Shown here one piece after another: positions 17,201 through 17,723 of a stretch of 17,723 nt of DNA; the stretch's first letter is position 1, and the number at the start of each line of letters is the position of its first letter. The notes beneath the pieces were generated by a model. The model saw only the letters and a list, made by a program, of their open reading frames with translations, had not been told where the DNA came from and did not search any database. Both the position numbers and the translations under genes were made by a program. The stretch is from Tieghemiomyces parasiticus (lineage: Eukaryota; Kickxellomycota; Dimargaritomycetes; Dimargaritales; Dimargaritaceae): NCBI GenBank assembly GCA_027575765.1, contig JANBPT010000969.1:1-17723 (forward strand), written 5' to 3'.

Positions 17201-17723
17201 TCCAGTATTTCAATGATCCAATGGCCACCTTTACACATATTGGGGTTATATATAGCTAGTACTACCTTTTCTCTTTGTTTACAATCTCACAGCTGGCACA
17301 AATACTTGACAGTTTACCTTTATCTCCTCCTGTATGGTTGGTGAGACCTCAAGGGGGAGTTTATTGCCATACATTGCAAGATAGAAAAAAGATAAGATTA
17401 AGAATATTAGGTGTCAGGTTTGTAGGCTTACATATAGGTTGGGGGATGTGGGGAGGGTCAGATAATTGGTTTGATTTCATTAGTTAGCCATCAACATTTT
17501 CATAGATTGTTCATTATCCAATTATTAGTGTTTAGGGGAGTGGTGTTTGTTCCTGTGTGGCGTTTTCAGAGCTTGTAGGACTCAATGTAACATCAGCAAT
17601 TGATTTCTGACATCCTATCTCTCCAGCTAAAAGAGCCAATTTGCATTCTGTAATGATCAAGCAACAAGTTCTTTGATGGGGAACTTTATTCTTGAAAAGG
17701 TAGAGAAGAAAGTGAAAGAAAGT
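17201..17723. other. Right-hand flank, no gene recognised
   Basis: AT-rich DNA that may include the lost N-terminal 50 codons and the outer end of the mariner element on its left side. A 70-codon plus-strand open frame at 17275-17487 shows no family resemblance. Nothing else is supportable. Confidence 0.45.

Noticed and set aside
16146..17445. Possible mariner terminal repeats (AACCTAAATG on the left, ATAGGTTGGG on the right)
   Set aside because: The shared stretch is only about 10 bases, and the orientation is wrong for mariner ends, which begin with a GGTTG-like sequence facing outward on both sides.
17275..17487. 70-codon plus-strand open frame
   Set aside because: No domain, no coding-like composition, and it sits in transposon-flanking AT-rich DNA.

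Overview
The window is dominated by one very large minus-strand gene: a nonribosomal peptide synthetase (NRPS) that starts at an ATG at 14210-14208 and stays open to the left edge. That gives about 4,736 codons with no stop and no intron seen, and the 3' end lies outside the window. A strong eukaryotic start context, a TATA-like box, and a decayed mariner transposon plus AT-richer non-coding DNA on the right all point to a eukaryote. A fungus is most likely, and an early-diverging (Mucoromycota/Zoopagomycota-like) lineage would fit the intronless, bacterial-style NRPS with separate epimerization domains. I cannot name the organism.

Read in protein order (right to left on the window), the NRPS is: half C - A1 - T1 - E1 - C2 - [A remnant - T remnant - dead C3] - A2 - T2 - E2 - C4 - A3 - T3 - C5 (cut by the edge). 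Modules 1 and 2 each carry an epimerization domain, so they should hand on D-configured residues; module 3 has none. Three complete adenylation domains are present, and at least one more module, or a terminal condensation-type release step, must follow. The most unusual part is 7191-9032, a fossil module buried in the open frame. Its A domain is reduced to a C-terminal stub. Its carrier keeps the serine but has lost the GGD in front of it. The following C domain has lost the HHxxxDG active site. The product is therefore probably one residue shorter than that of the ancestral enzyme.

Upstream of the NRPS (14211 to about 14500) are an ATG-free leader with a pyrimidine-rich tract, a TATATA box and a 12-bp dyad. 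From 14501 to 15445 I see no gene. At 15446-15964 there is an ATG-less open stretch with a weak LysM-like motif. From about 16160 to 17200 there is a decayed mariner (DD34D) transposase on the minus strand. Two catalytic aspartates are still readable, the first is replaced by Asn, and there are several stops and frameshifts. The last 500 bases hold nothing I can name.
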